Origin: Tepidimicrobium xylanilyticum
GTDB taxonomy: Bacteria; Bacillota; Clostridia; Tissierellales; Tepidimicrobiaceae
DNA: 64,000 nt
Direction of reading: 5' to 3'
Assembly: GCF_900106765.1 (NCBI RefSeq)
Contig: NZ_FNNG01000001.1
Span: forward strand, 313,774-377,773
A program made the translations under genes and the position numbers. Of the stretch, positions 43,306 through 52,579 are shown piece by piece (the first letter of the stretch is position 1; the number at the start of each line of letters is the position of its first letter). A model generated the notes under the pieces. That model saw nothing but the letters and a program-made list of their open reading frames with translations. It made no database searches and was not told the DNA's origin.

Positions 43306-43397
43306 ATTCATCCCTTCCTTTGTAATAATTTTATTATAAAGTCCTATATATTTTCTTCCCAATATATCCTCTATTATATCATATCAAAAAATTTCAT

Positions 43398-43427
43398 TAA
43401 AAAAAGACACTCTCAAGGAATGTCTTT
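43398..43427 (-). terminator. Terminator after the 90-residue hypothetical gene
   Basis: AAAGACA (43403-43409) and TGTCTTT (43421-43427) form the stem. On the minus strand it is followed by a long T run (43402-43398). The loop is 11 bases. Confidence 0.75.
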
Positions 43428-43429
43428 AA

Positions 43430-43702
43430 TCAACGAAATCTATAGGTGGTATGGTCATTTCCTAAATATTCAACCTTTGCATAAATCCGTACAATATTAC
43501 TTTCTCCATCATAGCTAATGTCTACATCTACAGGTTTTCCATCATCTCCCCTATATTCTAAATGCCTTTCTAAAATATTCAAGGCGTAATCTTTGTTGTA
43601 CTCATCATAATCCTTTTTATATTCATCTGCAGAAATTTCTAAAACTAGATTATGTTTTCCGTCATCCACCATCCTTCTTTCTATAATATTGTCAAAATTC
43701 AT
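43430..43702 (-). CDS. Small hypothetical acidic protein
   Basis: This 90-residue protein of unknown family is rich in Asp, Glu, Tyr and Asn, with no signal peptide, membrane segment or cysteine. Its middle is helical (SADEYKKDYDEYNKDYALNI) and the C-terminal half looks like beta strands (DVDISYDGESNIVRIYAKVEY). ATG 43702 has GGAGGG upstream, and a terminator lies directly behind the stop, so it is very likely a real monocistronic gene. It is divergent from the FAD-Rieske gene with 165 bp between. Confidence 0.75.
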   Translation of the reverse strand: MNFDNIIERRMVDDGKHNLVLEISADEYKKDYDEYNKDYALNILERHLEYRGDDGKPVDVDISYDGESNIVRIYAKVEYLGNDHTTYRFR

Positions 43703-43867
43703 TTAACACCCTCCTAAAAAACATTTTATATTATATTCTCACTTTTACAGATATTTATGTTTATACTTTCTAAATATATTTAAAAAAAATTATAAAGCTC
43801 TATACTTGGAATATTTTAAGCTATAATGGTAAAAATAGACTTATATTGATTTGTTGGAGGGATTTTC

Positions 43868-45433
43868 ATGGATATTAATAATCAAAACAACATTCAAGAC
43901 TTGCCAAAATCCTATTGGCTTGCCTCTACCCCTACCACTGAATATCCTCCTTTGCAAGAGGATATAGAGGTAGATATAGCCATTATAGGCGGTGGATTAG
44001 CAGGTATATCCTGTGCCTATCTTTTGGAAAAGGAAAAGTTTAAAATTGCAATTTTAGAATCCGATAGGATTTGCCAAGGGACTACAGCCCATACTACAGC
44101 TAAGATCACATCCCAACATGGACTAATATACAATAAAATCAAAACCAAAATGGGTATAGAATTAGCTCGCCAATATGCTGAAATCAACGAAAGAGCAATA
44201 AATAAAATTAAAGGCATTATTGAAGAAAACAATATTCAGTGCGATTTTATATCCCAACCTGCTTTTGTTTTCACGCAGGATGAAAAATATGTAAAGAAGA
44301 TTGAAGATGAGGTAAAAACTGTATCGGAATTGGGTATTAAAGCTTCTTTCATCGATAAAATACCCTTTCCCATACCCATTAAAGCTGCTATACGCTTTGA
44401 TGACCAAGCTCAATTCCATCCAAGGAAATATGTATTAGCCTTAACTGAAATTCTTCACAATAAAGGAGTCAGCATTTATGAAAAAACTAGAGCAGTTAAT
44501 ATAGAAGAAAATGATAAATATATAATTACTACTGAAAAAGGAAATAGAGTAAAGGCAAAAAGGGTTATAATTGCATCCCAATATCCCTTTTATAATAAGC
44601 GAGGTATGTACTTTGCTAGGCTTTTTCCCATTAGATCCTATATAGTAGGAATTAAAGCTAAGGAAGAGTATCCTTGGGGAATGTATATCAATGCAGAGAC
44701 TCCCACCCGTTCCCTTCGCTGTCAGAATACGAAAGATGGTGAACTAATTTTAGTAGTTGGATCTAATCATACTACAGGTCAAGAAGAAAATACGGATAAG
44801 CACTATGATGAATTAATAGATTTTGCCAATAATACGTTCACAGTAGAGGATATTCCTTACAAATGGTCTACTCAAGACTATATAACTTTAGATGGAATGC
44901 CTTATATTGGACATTTTACAGCAGATACCCCTAATATGTATGTTGCTACCGGATTTCAACAATGGGGTATGACCAATAGCGTGGCTTCTGCAATGATTAT
45001 TAGAGATTTAATAGTAGAAGGAAAAAGCAAATGGCAAGAAGTTTATAATCCATCTCGGAAAAATATTATTGCATCAGCCAAAAACTTTCTGGTAGAAAAC
45101 TTAAATGTAGCAGCCTATTTATTAAGTGGGAAACTATCCCCTTTAACTGATGATATAGATATTAAACCCGGGGAAGGCAAGGTTTTAAAATTAGAGGGTG
45201 AAAGGATTGGAGCTTATAAAACTGAAGAGGGAACCCTTCACTTAGTAAATACTACCTGTCCACACATGGGCTGTGAACTAAACTGGAACTCTGCAGAAAA
45301 ATCTTGGGATTGTCCCTGCCACGGTTCAAGATTTACCTATGAAGGAGAAATAATTGAAGGTCCTGCAGTTAAACCATTAAGGGCAGGCAATAATGTAAAC
45401 ACCCTAGAAAAGTTGATAAAGGACGATTTTTAA
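43868..45433 (+). CDS. FAD-dependent oxidoreductase with C-terminal Rieske domain
   Basis: This 521-residue fusion has an N-terminal DAO-type FAD domain (Rossmann IAIIGGGLAGISCAYLLE, 37-54; CQGTTAHTTAKITSQHG, about 69-85). Its C-terminal Rieske [2Fe-2S] domain (about 430-515) has the ligand motif CPHMGC ... CPCHGS, that is CxH then CxxH. Proteins of this arrangement (YhfW type) are found in Bacilli and Clostridia; the substrate is not known, but an amine or amino acid is expected for the DAO domain. RBS TTGGAGG lies 7 bases before ATG 43868. It is convergent with the VOC dioxygenase gene. Confidence 0.9.
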   Translation: MDINNQNNIQDLPKSYWLASTPTTEYPPLQEDIEVDIAIIGGGLAGISCAYLLEKEKFKIAILESDRICQGTTAHTTAKITSQHGLIYNKIKTKMGIELARQYAEINERAINKIKGIIEENNIQCDFISQPAFVFTQDEKYVKKIEDEVKTVSELGIKASFIDKIPFPIPIKAAIRFDDQAQFHPRKYVLALTEILHNKGVSIYEKTRAVNIEENDKYIITTEKGNRVKAKRVIIASQYPFYNKRGMYFARLFPIRSYIVGIKAKEEYPWGMYINAETPTRSLRCQNTKDGELILVVGSNHTTGQEENTDKHYDELIDFANNTFTVEDIPYKWSTQDYITLDGMPYIGHFTADTPNMYVATGFQQWGMTNSVASAMIIRDLIVEGKSKWQEVYNPSRKNIIASAKNFLVENLNVAAYLLSGKLSPLTDDIDIKPGEGKVLKLEGERIGAYKTEEGTLHLVNTTCPHMGCELNWNSAEKSWDCPCHGSRFTYEGEIIEGPAVKPLRAGNNVNTLEKLIKDDF

Positions 45434-45442
45434 GCAAAAGAG

Positions 45443-45465
45443 AAGGAACTCTTTTAGAATTCCTT
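45443..45465. terminator. Hairpin between convergent genes
   Basis: AAGGAAcTCT pairs with AGAaTTCCTT around TTT with one mismatch (lower case). It overlaps the stop of the VOC gene. T-rich flanks exist on both strands but are short. Confidence 0.55.
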
Positions 45466-46389
45466 TACATTAATAGGGGGTAACTTCTTCTCTATTTCAT
45501 CCCTAATGGATTCGTATTGGCTTGGCAGCTTTAAATTTTTCCCCAATTCCCCTACTGGCTCATCTACTGTAAATCCTGGCCCATCAGTAGCTATTTCAAA
45601 TAGATTTCCGCCTTTCTCCCTAAAATATATGGATTTAAAATATTTCCTATCCCTAACAGGGCTGACTATAAATCCTCTTTCCTTCAACATATTACTCCAC
45701 TCTATCAGCTCATTCTCATCTTTAACCCTTAGGGCAATATGGTGTACCGTTCCAATACCCATTTTCCCCAAACCCATGGGAGTGGTTTTTAAATCTATTA
45801 TATTCCCAATAGAAGCTGTAGATTTATACCTGATTACATCCAATCTCTCATCTACCTTTTCAAATTTTAGAACATTCTCCATTATATCCTTCGTTTTTTC
45901 TGGAAATAAGGACCGAAGAGTTGCTCCAGCAAATCCCTTAATGGCCGAATGGGAGGCTATACCGTTAAATTCCCATTTGCTTTCTTCTCCACTGTCGGTA
46001 AAAACAAGCTCTAATTGTAGGCCATGAGGGTCTTCAAATTGAACATATTCTTCACCAAATTTCTCTCCCTTTACATAGATTATGTTAAATTTCTTAAGTC
46101 TCTCTTCCCAGAAATCTATAGAACCTGTTGGAACTGCATAAGAGGTAGTAGATACCTGCCCACCGCCTAATATACCCTTCCTGCCATTGGTATGGGGAAA
46201 AAAGGTAATAGCTGTTCCTGGTTTTCCTTCCTTATCTCCATAATAAAAATGGTAAGTATATGGGTCATCGAAGTTTACCGTCTTTTTGATTAACCTCAAG
46301 CCTAATACTTCAGTATAAAAGTCTATATTTTCCTGAGGATATCCCACTATAGCTGTAATATGGTGTATCCCAGTAAGTTTATTTGACAT
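45454..46389 (-). CDS. VOC-family ring-cleaving dioxygenase (MhqA/MhqO-like)
   Basis: This 311-residue protein of the vicinal-oxygen-chelate superfamily has paired modules. The first contains GIHHITAIVGYPQENIDFY (residues 5-23) and the second GTVHHIALRVKDENELIEW (about 214-232). Metal ligands are expected at the His of HHIT, His of VHHIA and Glu of NLFEIATDGPGF. Bacillus relatives (MhqA, MhqE, MhqO) cleave hydroquinone- or catechol-like compounds with oxygen. Its presence in a probable anaerobe suggests quinone detoxification or another metal-dependent reaction. ATG 46389 has AAGGAG 9 bases upstream; the TTG three codons earlier has no spacer. Confidence 0.86.
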   Translation of the reverse strand: MSNKLTGIHHITAIVGYPQENIDFYTEVLGLRLIKKTVNFDDPYTYHFYYGDKEGKPGTAITFFPHTNGRKGILGGGQVSTTSYAVPTGSIDFWEERLKKFNIIYVKGEKFGEEYVQFEDPHGLQLELVFTDSGEESKWEFNGIASHSAIKGFAGATLRSLFPEKTKDIMENVLKFEKVDERLDVIRYKSTASIGNIIDLKTTPMGLGKMGIGTVHHIALRVKDENELIEWSNMLKERGFIVSPVRDRKYFKSIYFREKGGNLFEIATDGPGFTVDEPVGELGKNLKLPSQYESIRDEIEKKLPPINVKEF

Positions 46390-46543
46390 TATTTTCAACT
46401 CCTTAAATCTACATTCATACCTTTATTATATACTTACCACTAAATAATATAATCTAATCAAATAAGGCCACTCTTTGGTAACCATAATATTAACTGCGTA
46501 AGCAACCCAAGAGTAATCTTCTTAAAGTATCCCCAGATAGAGC

Positions 46544-46792
46544 TTATCCTCCAGCAATAGGCGACAAAATGCTAACGTTATCGTTAGGACCTATCTTAGT
46601 TTTAAACATATTCAACTCTATAATATTTTTATTGTTTACAAAAATCAGGCTCCTTTTCAATTCCTCCATATTTAAATTAGATTCCATTACAGATAGTTTA
46701 ATCAATAATTCCTCGATATTATCCGCTTCTATTATCAATTCATCCAATGCTACTTTAGTACTGAGGATACCAAACAACTTAATTTTAGCCAT
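46544..46792 (-). CDS. ThiS/MoaD-family sulfur-carrier-like protein
   Basis: This 82-residue beta-grasp protein ends in the Gly-Gly tail (SILSPIAGG) that is thiocarboxylated in MoaD and ThiS. The start MAKIKLFG and the pattern of strands fit MoaD better than ThiS. ATG 46792 is 8 bases after AAAGGA; the longer frame from 46801 overlaps that site. It lies 12 bp after the aldehyde:ferredoxin oxidoreductase gene, so it probably serves pterin (molybdopterin-type) cofactor assembly for that tungsten enzyme. No MoaE or activating enzyme is found here. Confidence 0.85.
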   Translation of the reverse strand: MAKIKLFGILSTKVALDELIIEADNIEELLIKLSVMESNLNMEELKRSLIFVNNKNIIELNMFKTKIGPNDNVSILSPIAGG

Positions 46793-46804
46793 TAAAATCA
46801 TCCT

Positions 46805-48706
46805 TTATTCTATCAGCTTTAATTTTTCCAATTTAGATTGTGTAGGAATTCCATCTTGGTCCCATCCCCTTAGCCTATAATACCTTTCCTTTAACTCATC
46901 TAATGGGACATAACTATTGGTCTCATCTTCTTTCTGTTTAACTTTTGTAAGCCTATCTGGCAATGAATCGTCCTTTGACCTTATTCCCCTCTCTACATTA
47001 TATATCCGTTCCAAATTATACCCTCTATCGCCTATATCTAGTAATTTCCCAAGACTCATCTTCATTCCCGTTACCAACTCAATGGCCTTTATTTGAGGTA
47101 TAGGAGAATATTTAATAGGCAATAGCCTTTTATCCGCTTTATTAACAAATTTTATTATATTTGCACTTAAACTGGTAGTCAAAAATCTATTTGTTAATCT
47201 GGTAATCCTGCTATTGGGATTTTTAACTAGGTATTTTGGCAACATTGAATAAAGCGTAAATAGACAGTTTCCTGCTGAAGAAATAGCCTCCATTAAATTC
47301 TGGGTCAAAACGGTAAGCTCCGCTTTTGATTTAGTGGTATAGGGGTCTATAGAAAGGCCTAATCCTTCAAAAAGGACTAGATATCCAGCATTCAAATGAC
47401 AGCCTCCCCTATTGGATACAGCATACCCTAATCCTTGACCTACAGCAGACCTAGGCTCATAAGCTGAAAGCTCCATTCCCTTAGAATGCATGGCAAATTC
47501 AGCACCACCATATTTATTGGAAAGATACCTAGTCCCTTCTGCTAATTCATTTCCTATTCCCCTTCTATAAGCTATATCTTTGAATATATCGGATAAATTC
47601 CCCGTTTTCCCAAACTCCAAACCATTTTCCCATAGTCCCTTTTCATTTAATTCCATAGCGAAAGCAATAGTTCCTCCTGTACTTATGGTATCCATTCCAA
47701 GCTCATCTAGTTCTAAATTCCACCTCAATATGAGTTGTAAATCATTATTCAATAGATTAGAACCCAAAAGGGCTAGAGTTTCCAGTTCCGGTCCTTTTAC
47801 TATCCTACCGTCAACTTCTACTTGACGACCGCATTGTATTGGGCATGTTATACAACCTCTGTTTCTTACTAAGAAATCCTTCCTCAGCCTTTCTCCAGAT
47901 ATTTTGTCAAAGTCATGGTAGTTCCCATATTTAAAGTTCTTAGTGGTCAGTACATTTCTATGCTGCATCAAACTAATTAATCCAGCTGTACCAAAGGTGG
48001 GTAATTGCTCTCCTGTTAAGGGATGGTTTTTTAATAGTTCTATCCATTTCCTATAGAATTCTTTAGTTCCTTCTACGTTATTAATCTTAGGTTTTAAATT
48101 ACCCTTAGCAGTTATGGCCTTGATATTCTTATCCCCCATAACTGCTCCTATTCCGCCTCTACCAGCAGTCCTTTCCCCGCTGAATATGCTAGCATACTTT
48201 ATTAAATTCTCTCCTGCAGGGCCAATAACTACTTTTCCAGCCTTTGGATCTAAGGCTTCTTGTGTTTGCCCTACCATCTTCCCCCATAAATCCTTTGCAT
48301 CATGGAATAAAACCTCATCCTCGGTAATCTCTATCCATATAGGCGATTCAGATTTATTCTTTATTATCAAAGCATCATATCCTGCTCTTTTTAAATGTAT
48401 TCCAAAATTACCACCGCAATTTGAAGAAGTAAGTAATCCCGTTAAAGGAGAAATAGTGGATATATTAAACCTACTGGAAGCAGGAGCATTTGTACCAGTC
48501 AATGGACCTGTACTTATTACCAAAATATTTTCTTCATCAAAGGCTTGGACATTAGACCCTACATTATCTTTGATTATCTTAGCTGCCATTATCTTTCCAC
48601 CTAGATAATCTTCCCTTTCACCATCCGACCAAGGATAGAGGCTGGTAGTTCTATTTTTTACATCTATTATCAAAACCTTTCCCATGTACCCACCATATTT
48701 AGTCAT
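46805..48706 (-). CDS. aor: Aldehyde:ferredoxin oxidoreductase (tungsten)
   Basis: This 633-residue AOR oxidises aldehydes to acids with ferredoxin. It has the pterin-binding stretch TGPLTGTNAPASSRFN (66-81) and STISPLTG, and the [4Fe-4S] cysteines Cys285, Cys288, Cys292 (GCITCPIQC) plus a distal Cys in GNCLF near 490. AGRGGIGAVMGDKN near 181-194 is typical. Length is normal. ATG 48706 follows AGGAGG. In amino-acid fermenters AOR handles aldehydes derived from 2-oxoacids. It is cotranscribed with a MoaD-like protein. Substrate preference cannot be read from sequence. Confidence 0.93.
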   Translation of the reverse strand: MTKYGGYMGKVLIIDVKNRTTSLYPWSDGEREDYLGGKIMAAKIIKDNVGSNVQAFDEENILVISTGPLTGTNAPASSRFNISTISPLTGLLTSSNCGGNFGIHLKRAGYDALIIKNKSESPIWIEITEDEVLFHDAKDLWGKMVGQTQEALDPKAGKVVIGPAGENLIKYASIFSGERTAGRGGIGAVMGDKNIKAITAKGNLKPKINNVEGTKEFYRKWIELLKNHPLTGEQLPTFGTAGLISLMQHRNVLTTKNFKYGNYHDFDKISGERLRKDFLVRNRGCITCPIQCGRQVEVDGRIVKGPELETLALLGSNLLNNDLQLILRWNLELDELGMDTISTGGTIAFAMELNEKGLWENGLEFGKTGNLSDIFKDIAYRRGIGNELAEGTRYLSNKYGGAEFAMHSKGMELSAYEPRSAVGQGLGYAVSNRGGCHLNAGYLVLFEGLGLSIDPYTTKSKAELTVLTQNLMEAISSAGNCLFTLYSMLPKYLVKNPNSRITRLTNRFLTTSLSANIIKFVNKADKRLLPIKYSPIPQIKAIELVTGMKMSLGKLLDIGDRGYNLERIYNVERGIRSKDDSLPDRLTKVKQKEDETNSYVPLDELKERYYRLRGWDQDGIPTQSKLEKLKLIE

Positions 48707-48831
48707 CGAATTCCTCCTATTTCCTATTTAACATCATTATACAATACATTAATGTCTAATTAAATATAAGTCCTTCTAACTTTAATGTGTGAAAATTAAA
48801 ATGCAAATAGAAGCATCTTAAAATTCTTTAT

Positions 48832-48865
48832 AAAATAAAACTAAGCTAGTTTAAAACTAGCTTAG
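48832..48865 (-). terminator. Terminator of the opp-tldD-pmbA operon
   Basis: CTAAGCTAGT and ACTAGCTTAG form a strong stem (48841-48865) followed on the minus strand by TTTTATTTTA. The pmbA stop codon is within the right arm. Confidence 0.88.
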
Positions 48866-50196
48866 TTACCTGATACTGTTAATCTATCTATAATCATTGA
48901 GGGGGAGACAAAATAATAATTACCTGATATAGAAAAACCAATATCATCTCCTAAAGCTTCAATTCCTTTTATCATATCATAAAAATTACCTGCGATAGTA
49001 ATCTGATTTACGGGTTTCACTATCTTTCCATCTTCTATATAATATCCATTGGATGATAAGGAAATCTCTCCAGAAACGGTATTGATACCTGCGTGTAAAC
49101 CTTGAATATCGGTAATCAACACCCCTGTATCTATAGACCTAATCATCTCCTCTAACGTATTATTACCCATTTCTATATACATATTAGTGGGCATTACTCC
49201 TATAGTAGACTTATGAGAAGTTCTAAAACCATTACCAGTAGACTTTATCCCATCTTTTTCTGCTGTTTTATTATTATGAAGAATGGTTTTTAAAATTCCA
49301 TTTTTGATAATATGCTTAGTAAAGGTAGGAGTCCCTTCATCATCAAACATCCTATTTATTATTCCTCTCTTAAGGAATGGATCCTCGACTATATTTAATA
49401 AATCAGAACCTACTTGTTCTCCTATCTTCCCTTTCATCAAAGACATATTCTCCTGAACCATATTTGCTAAAAACACTGGAACCATTGTACCAAATAGATC
49501 TGCTGCCACATTATTTCTAAGAATTACTTTATAATTTCCCGAAGGGATAGAACTAGCACCAAGCATATTTACTGCATCTTTAACGGCTTCATCTACCAAA
49601 GCGGTTTTATCTTCTTCTAATAAATCATCTATAACTCTATGGGAATAACCCGTTTGTGTATCATCATTATCTTTAGCAACTACAAATAGACTGATAATTG
49701 CTGCACCATAGCTATCCTTTAATTCCAGTCCCTTTGTGTTTTTTATATAAACGGTATTTTCATATTCCTCATAATTGCAAGTTTGCACCAGATAAACCCT
49801 TTCATCCATAGAATAGGCCATTTTTTCTATAGACTTTAAAAAGGATATCTTTTTTTCATCATCATATTGATTCAATCTATTGGCCCTATCCTTTCTTTCT
49901 ATTTTAACATGACCTGATAATCTTTCCACATATTCCCTTTCATTGCATTGGGCGTACTGTATGAGATTAGATATTAATTCGTCTATGGAATCCTCCGTTA
50001 ATTTTTCAGTATATGAATACCCCATCTTCCCATTGTAAACCCCTCTTAAGGACAAGGCCTTTTCTTTGGAAATATTTTGATTTTCAAGCTCTCCCTTGTA
50101 TATTTTAAATTTAGTAGAAGACTTTTCTACCACATATACTTCCATATCTTCTATCCCCAATTCTTTGCCCCTGTTAAACAATCTATCTATATCCAT
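48862..50196 (-). CDS. pmbA: PmbA/TldE-type subunit of the TldD/TldE metallopeptidase
   Basis: This 444-residue protein pairs with TldD in a heterodimeric peptidase that degrades unfolded or small peptides and matures some modified peptides in other bacteria. As expected for TldE, it has no HExxxH motif, but keeps the fold markers MEVYVVEKS near 19, ALSLRGVYNGKMGYSYTE near 47 and STGNGFRTSH near 321. The start at 50196 lies 2 bp after tldD, so translation is coupled. A terminator overlaps its stop. Upstream are five oligopeptide-ABC genes in the same direction, pointing to digestion of imported peptides. Confidence 0.92.
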   Translation of the reverse strand: MDIDRLFNRGKELGIEDMEVYVVEKSSTKFKIYKGELENQNISKEKALSLRGVYNGKMGYSYTEKLTEDSIDELISNLIQYAQCNEREYVERLSGHVKIERKDRANRLNQYDDEKKISFLKSIEKMAYSMDERVYLVQTCNYEEYENTVYIKNTKGLELKDSYGAAIISLFVVAKDNDDTQTGYSHRVIDDLLEEDKTALVDEAVKDAVNMLGASSIPSGNYKVILRNNVAADLFGTMVPVFLANMVQENMSLMKGKIGEQVGSDLLNIVEDPFLKRGIINRMFDDEGTPTFTKHIIKNGILKTILHNNKTAEKDGIKSTGNGFRTSHKSTIGVMPTNMYIEMGNNTLEEMIRSIDTGVLITDIQGLHAGINTVSGEISLSSNGYYIEDGKIVKPVNQITIAGNFYDMIKGIEALGDDIGFSISGNYYFVSPSMIIDRLTVSGN

Positions 50197-50198
50197 CG

Positions 50199-51584
50199 TT
50201 AATCCTCCCTTCCCCCTACTGTCATAGATTTGACTCTAATGGTTGGCTGCCCAGCCCCTATGAAAATAGCACCACTACTTGCAAAACAGTAGCCCTGGCC
50301 TATTTCCAAATTATTAGCTACCATATCCACATCCATCAATATCCTACTGCCATTTCCAATAAGGGTAGCTCCCCTTACTGGTTTAGTAATTTTTCCATTC
50401 TCAATTAAATAGGCTTCGGAAAGGGAAAAGTTAAAATCTCCAGTTGCAGGGTTTACAGATCCAGCATTTATCTGTTTAGCAAATAATCCTCTCTCAGTGT
50501 TTGATATTATTTCCTCCTTAGTGCTATCCCCATTATCTATATAGGTATTAGTCATTCTTGAAGTAGGAGCAAATCTATAGGATTGTCTTCTACCTGAAGC
50601 AGTTGATTCCAATCCCATCCTTCTTCCATTCAATTTGTCTACCATGTAGGATTTTAAGATTCCTTTTTCTATAAGAATATTTTTCTGGGTCCTCTTACCT
50701 TCATCATCAACACCTAAGGAACCCCAGTAATTTGGAATGGAACCATCATCTATTAAAGTTACCACATCCGATGCAATCTTCTGACCTAATTTATTGGAAA
50801 AAACAGATACTCCTTTTGCAACAGAGGATGCTTCTAGGCTATGACCACACGCTTCATGAAACATCAATCCACCAAATCCATTATCTATTACTACTGGCAT
50901 TACTCCAACTGGCGAATAGTCAGCATAGACCATAGTCTTAGCCATTCTAGCTGCTTCTTTGGCATATTCCTCTACATCTATGGTATTGTAAAATTCTAAT
51001 CCCATTAGAGCACCAGGTCCAACATAACCTGTTTCTAATTGTCCTCCATGTTCCGCCACTGCCATTATTAACATTCTGGTCCTAACCCTTTTATCTTCAA
51101 CAAAAATACCTTCTGTATTTGCAATTAATACATTTTGTTCCTGATCTATATAGTTAATTGTAACTTGAGTTATTTCCTCTCCATAATTTTTTGCTGCATG
51201 GGTAGCCCTCTTCATCAAGTCTACTTTTCGTGATAATTCGACATTTCTAGGAAGTATGTCGAATTGATGAATATATGGTCTTAAAGGTTTATCAAAATTT
51301 AAAACCATATCCCTTTCACTTTCTCCAAACATTTTAGCTGCTTTTTTAGTCATATTTATCAAATTGTCCTTAGACAAATCATTAGTATATACGTAAATGC
51401 TATTAAGACCACAAAATATCCTGATACCTATGCCAAAATCTTTACCACTCATTCCCTTTTCAATATATCCACCAATTGTAGATATTTCCGTAGTATAATT
51501 TTCTTCTAAAAATATTTCTGCAAAATCTCCTCCGTTAGAAATAGCTACATTAAAAATATCTTCTATAACATTCTTGTCTAGCAT
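50199..51584 (-). CDS. tldD: TldD zinc metallopeptidase subunit
   Basis: This 461-residue catalytic subunit has the zinc-binding HExxxH in MFHEACGHSLEA near residue 240 and the third ligand region with a Cys/His near the C-terminal part. The middle section contains GFGGLMFHE, and AGSVNPATGDFNFSLSEAYLIENGK occurs near 380, which are family marks. Substrates pass through a channel formed with TldE, encoded 2 bp downstream. ATG 51584 follows AAGGAGG. It lies 38 bp after oppF without a terminator. The pairing of importer and TldD/E suggests cytosolic peptide hydrolysis; maturation of a modified peptide is the alternative, but no precursor peptide is visible. Confidence 0.93.
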   Translation of the reverse strand: MLDKNVIEDIFNVAISNGGDFAEIFLEENYTTEISTIGGYIEKGMSGKDFGIGIRIFCGLNSIYVYTNDLSKDNLINMTKKAAKMFGESERDMVLNFDKPLRPYIHQFDILPRNVELSRKVDLMKRATHAAKNYGEEITQVTINYIDQEQNVLIANTEGIFVEDKRVRTRMLIMAVAEHGGQLETGYVGPGALMGLEFYNTIDVEEYAKEAARMAKTMVYADYSPVGVMPVVIDNGFGGLMFHEACGHSLEASSVAKGVSVFSNKLGQKIASDVVTLIDDGSIPNYWGSLGVDDEGKRTQKNILIEKGILKSYMVDKLNGRRMGLESTASGRRQSYRFAPTSRMTNTYIDNGDSTKEEIISNTERGLFAKQINAGSVNPATGDFNFSLSEAYLIENGKITKPVRGATLIGNGSRILMDVDMVANNLEIGQGYCFASSGAIFIGAGQPTIRVKSMTVGGRED

Positions 51585-51622
51585 TAAATTCCTCCTTAAA
51601 AGTCAACCACTTTATCAAACTT

Positions 51623-52579
51623 TTAATATAAATGACAAGCTACAAAATGGTCTTTTTCAATTTCTTTTAATTCTGGACGACTGTTTCTACATTTATCCAT
51701 TGCACGAGCACACCTTTTGTAAAACTTACAACCTTCTGGTGGATTTATAGGGCTTGGTACTTCTCCCTCCAGCTTAATCCTATTTCTTTCATCCTCTATC
51801 TTAGGATCCGGAATTGGTATTGCAGATATCAGAGCCTTTGTATAAGGATGTAATGGTTTCTCATACAAGTTAAAACTTGGTGCCAATTCTACTATTGAAC
51901 CTAAATACATAACCCCTACTCTATCTGATATATGCTTTACCATAGATAGGTCATGGGATATGAATAGATAAGTAAGCCCCATTTCTTTTTGTAGCTTTAC
52001 CAAAAGATTAACTATCTGGGCTTGAATTGATACATCTAGAGCTGATATAGGTTCATCGCATACTATAAACTTAGGCTCTACAGCCAAGGCCCTGGCTATT
52101 CCAACCCTTTGCCTTTGTCCACCTGAAAGCTCATGAGGAAATCTGGAAGCATGTTCCTGATTCAATCCAACTATCTCTAGTAATTCATTAATCCTCTTCT
52201 CCCTTTCCTTATGAGTTAATTTAAAATGTACATCCATACCCTCCGCAATTATCTCGCTTATGGTCATCCTTGGATCTAGAGATGCATAAGGGTCTTGAAA
52301 AATAATTTGGGCGTTTTTTTTGAATTTAAGCTTTTCACTTCGGTTCATAGCATGTACATCTTGTCCATCAAAATACACATGCCCTTCAGTAGCATTATAA
52401 ATACCCAATATAGTCCTTCCACATGTAGTCTTACCACAACCAGATTCTCCTACCAACCCTAAAGTTTCTCCTTCTTTAATGTTAAAGCTTACATCATCTA
52501 CCGCCTTTAATACCATGTCTTTCCCAACGTTAAAGTACTTCTTCAAATTAACTACTTCTATTAGATTCTTCTTACTCAT
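51623..52579 (-). CDS. oppF: Oligopeptide/dipeptide ABC transporter ATPase, OppF/DppF type
   Basis: This 318-residue ABC ATPase has Walker A GESGCGKT near 46, signature LSGGQRQR near 152 and Walker B FIVCDEPISALD. The C-terminal oligo_HPY extension carries the cysteine cluster (CKFYKRCARAMDKC, near 284-297) that is characteristic of OppF/DppF. It works as a heterodimer with OppD, whose gene overlaps it by 8 bp. It lies upstream of tldD in the same transcription unit. Confidence 0.94.
   Translation of the reverse strand: MSKKNLIEVVNLKKYFNVGKDMVLKAVDDVSFNIKEGETLGLVGESGCGKTTCGRTILGIYNATEGHVYFDGQDVHAMNRSEKLKFKKNAQIIFQDPYASLDPRMTISEIIAEGMDVHFKLTHKEREKRINELLEIVGLNQEHASRFPHELSGGQRQRVGIARALAVEPKFIVCDEPISALDVSIQAQIVNLLVKLQKEMGLTYLFISHDLSMVKHISDRVGVMYLGSIVELAPSFNLYEKPLHPYTKALISAIPIPDPKIEDERNRIKLEGEVPSPINPPEGCKFYKRCARAMDKCRNSRPELKEIEKDHFVACHLY

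Noticed and set aside
50199-51584. TldD/PmbA as part of a bacteriocin or modified-peptide cluster
   Set aside because: No precursor peptide, modifying radical-SAM enzyme or dedicated exporter lies nearby; the opp context fits peptide nutrition better.
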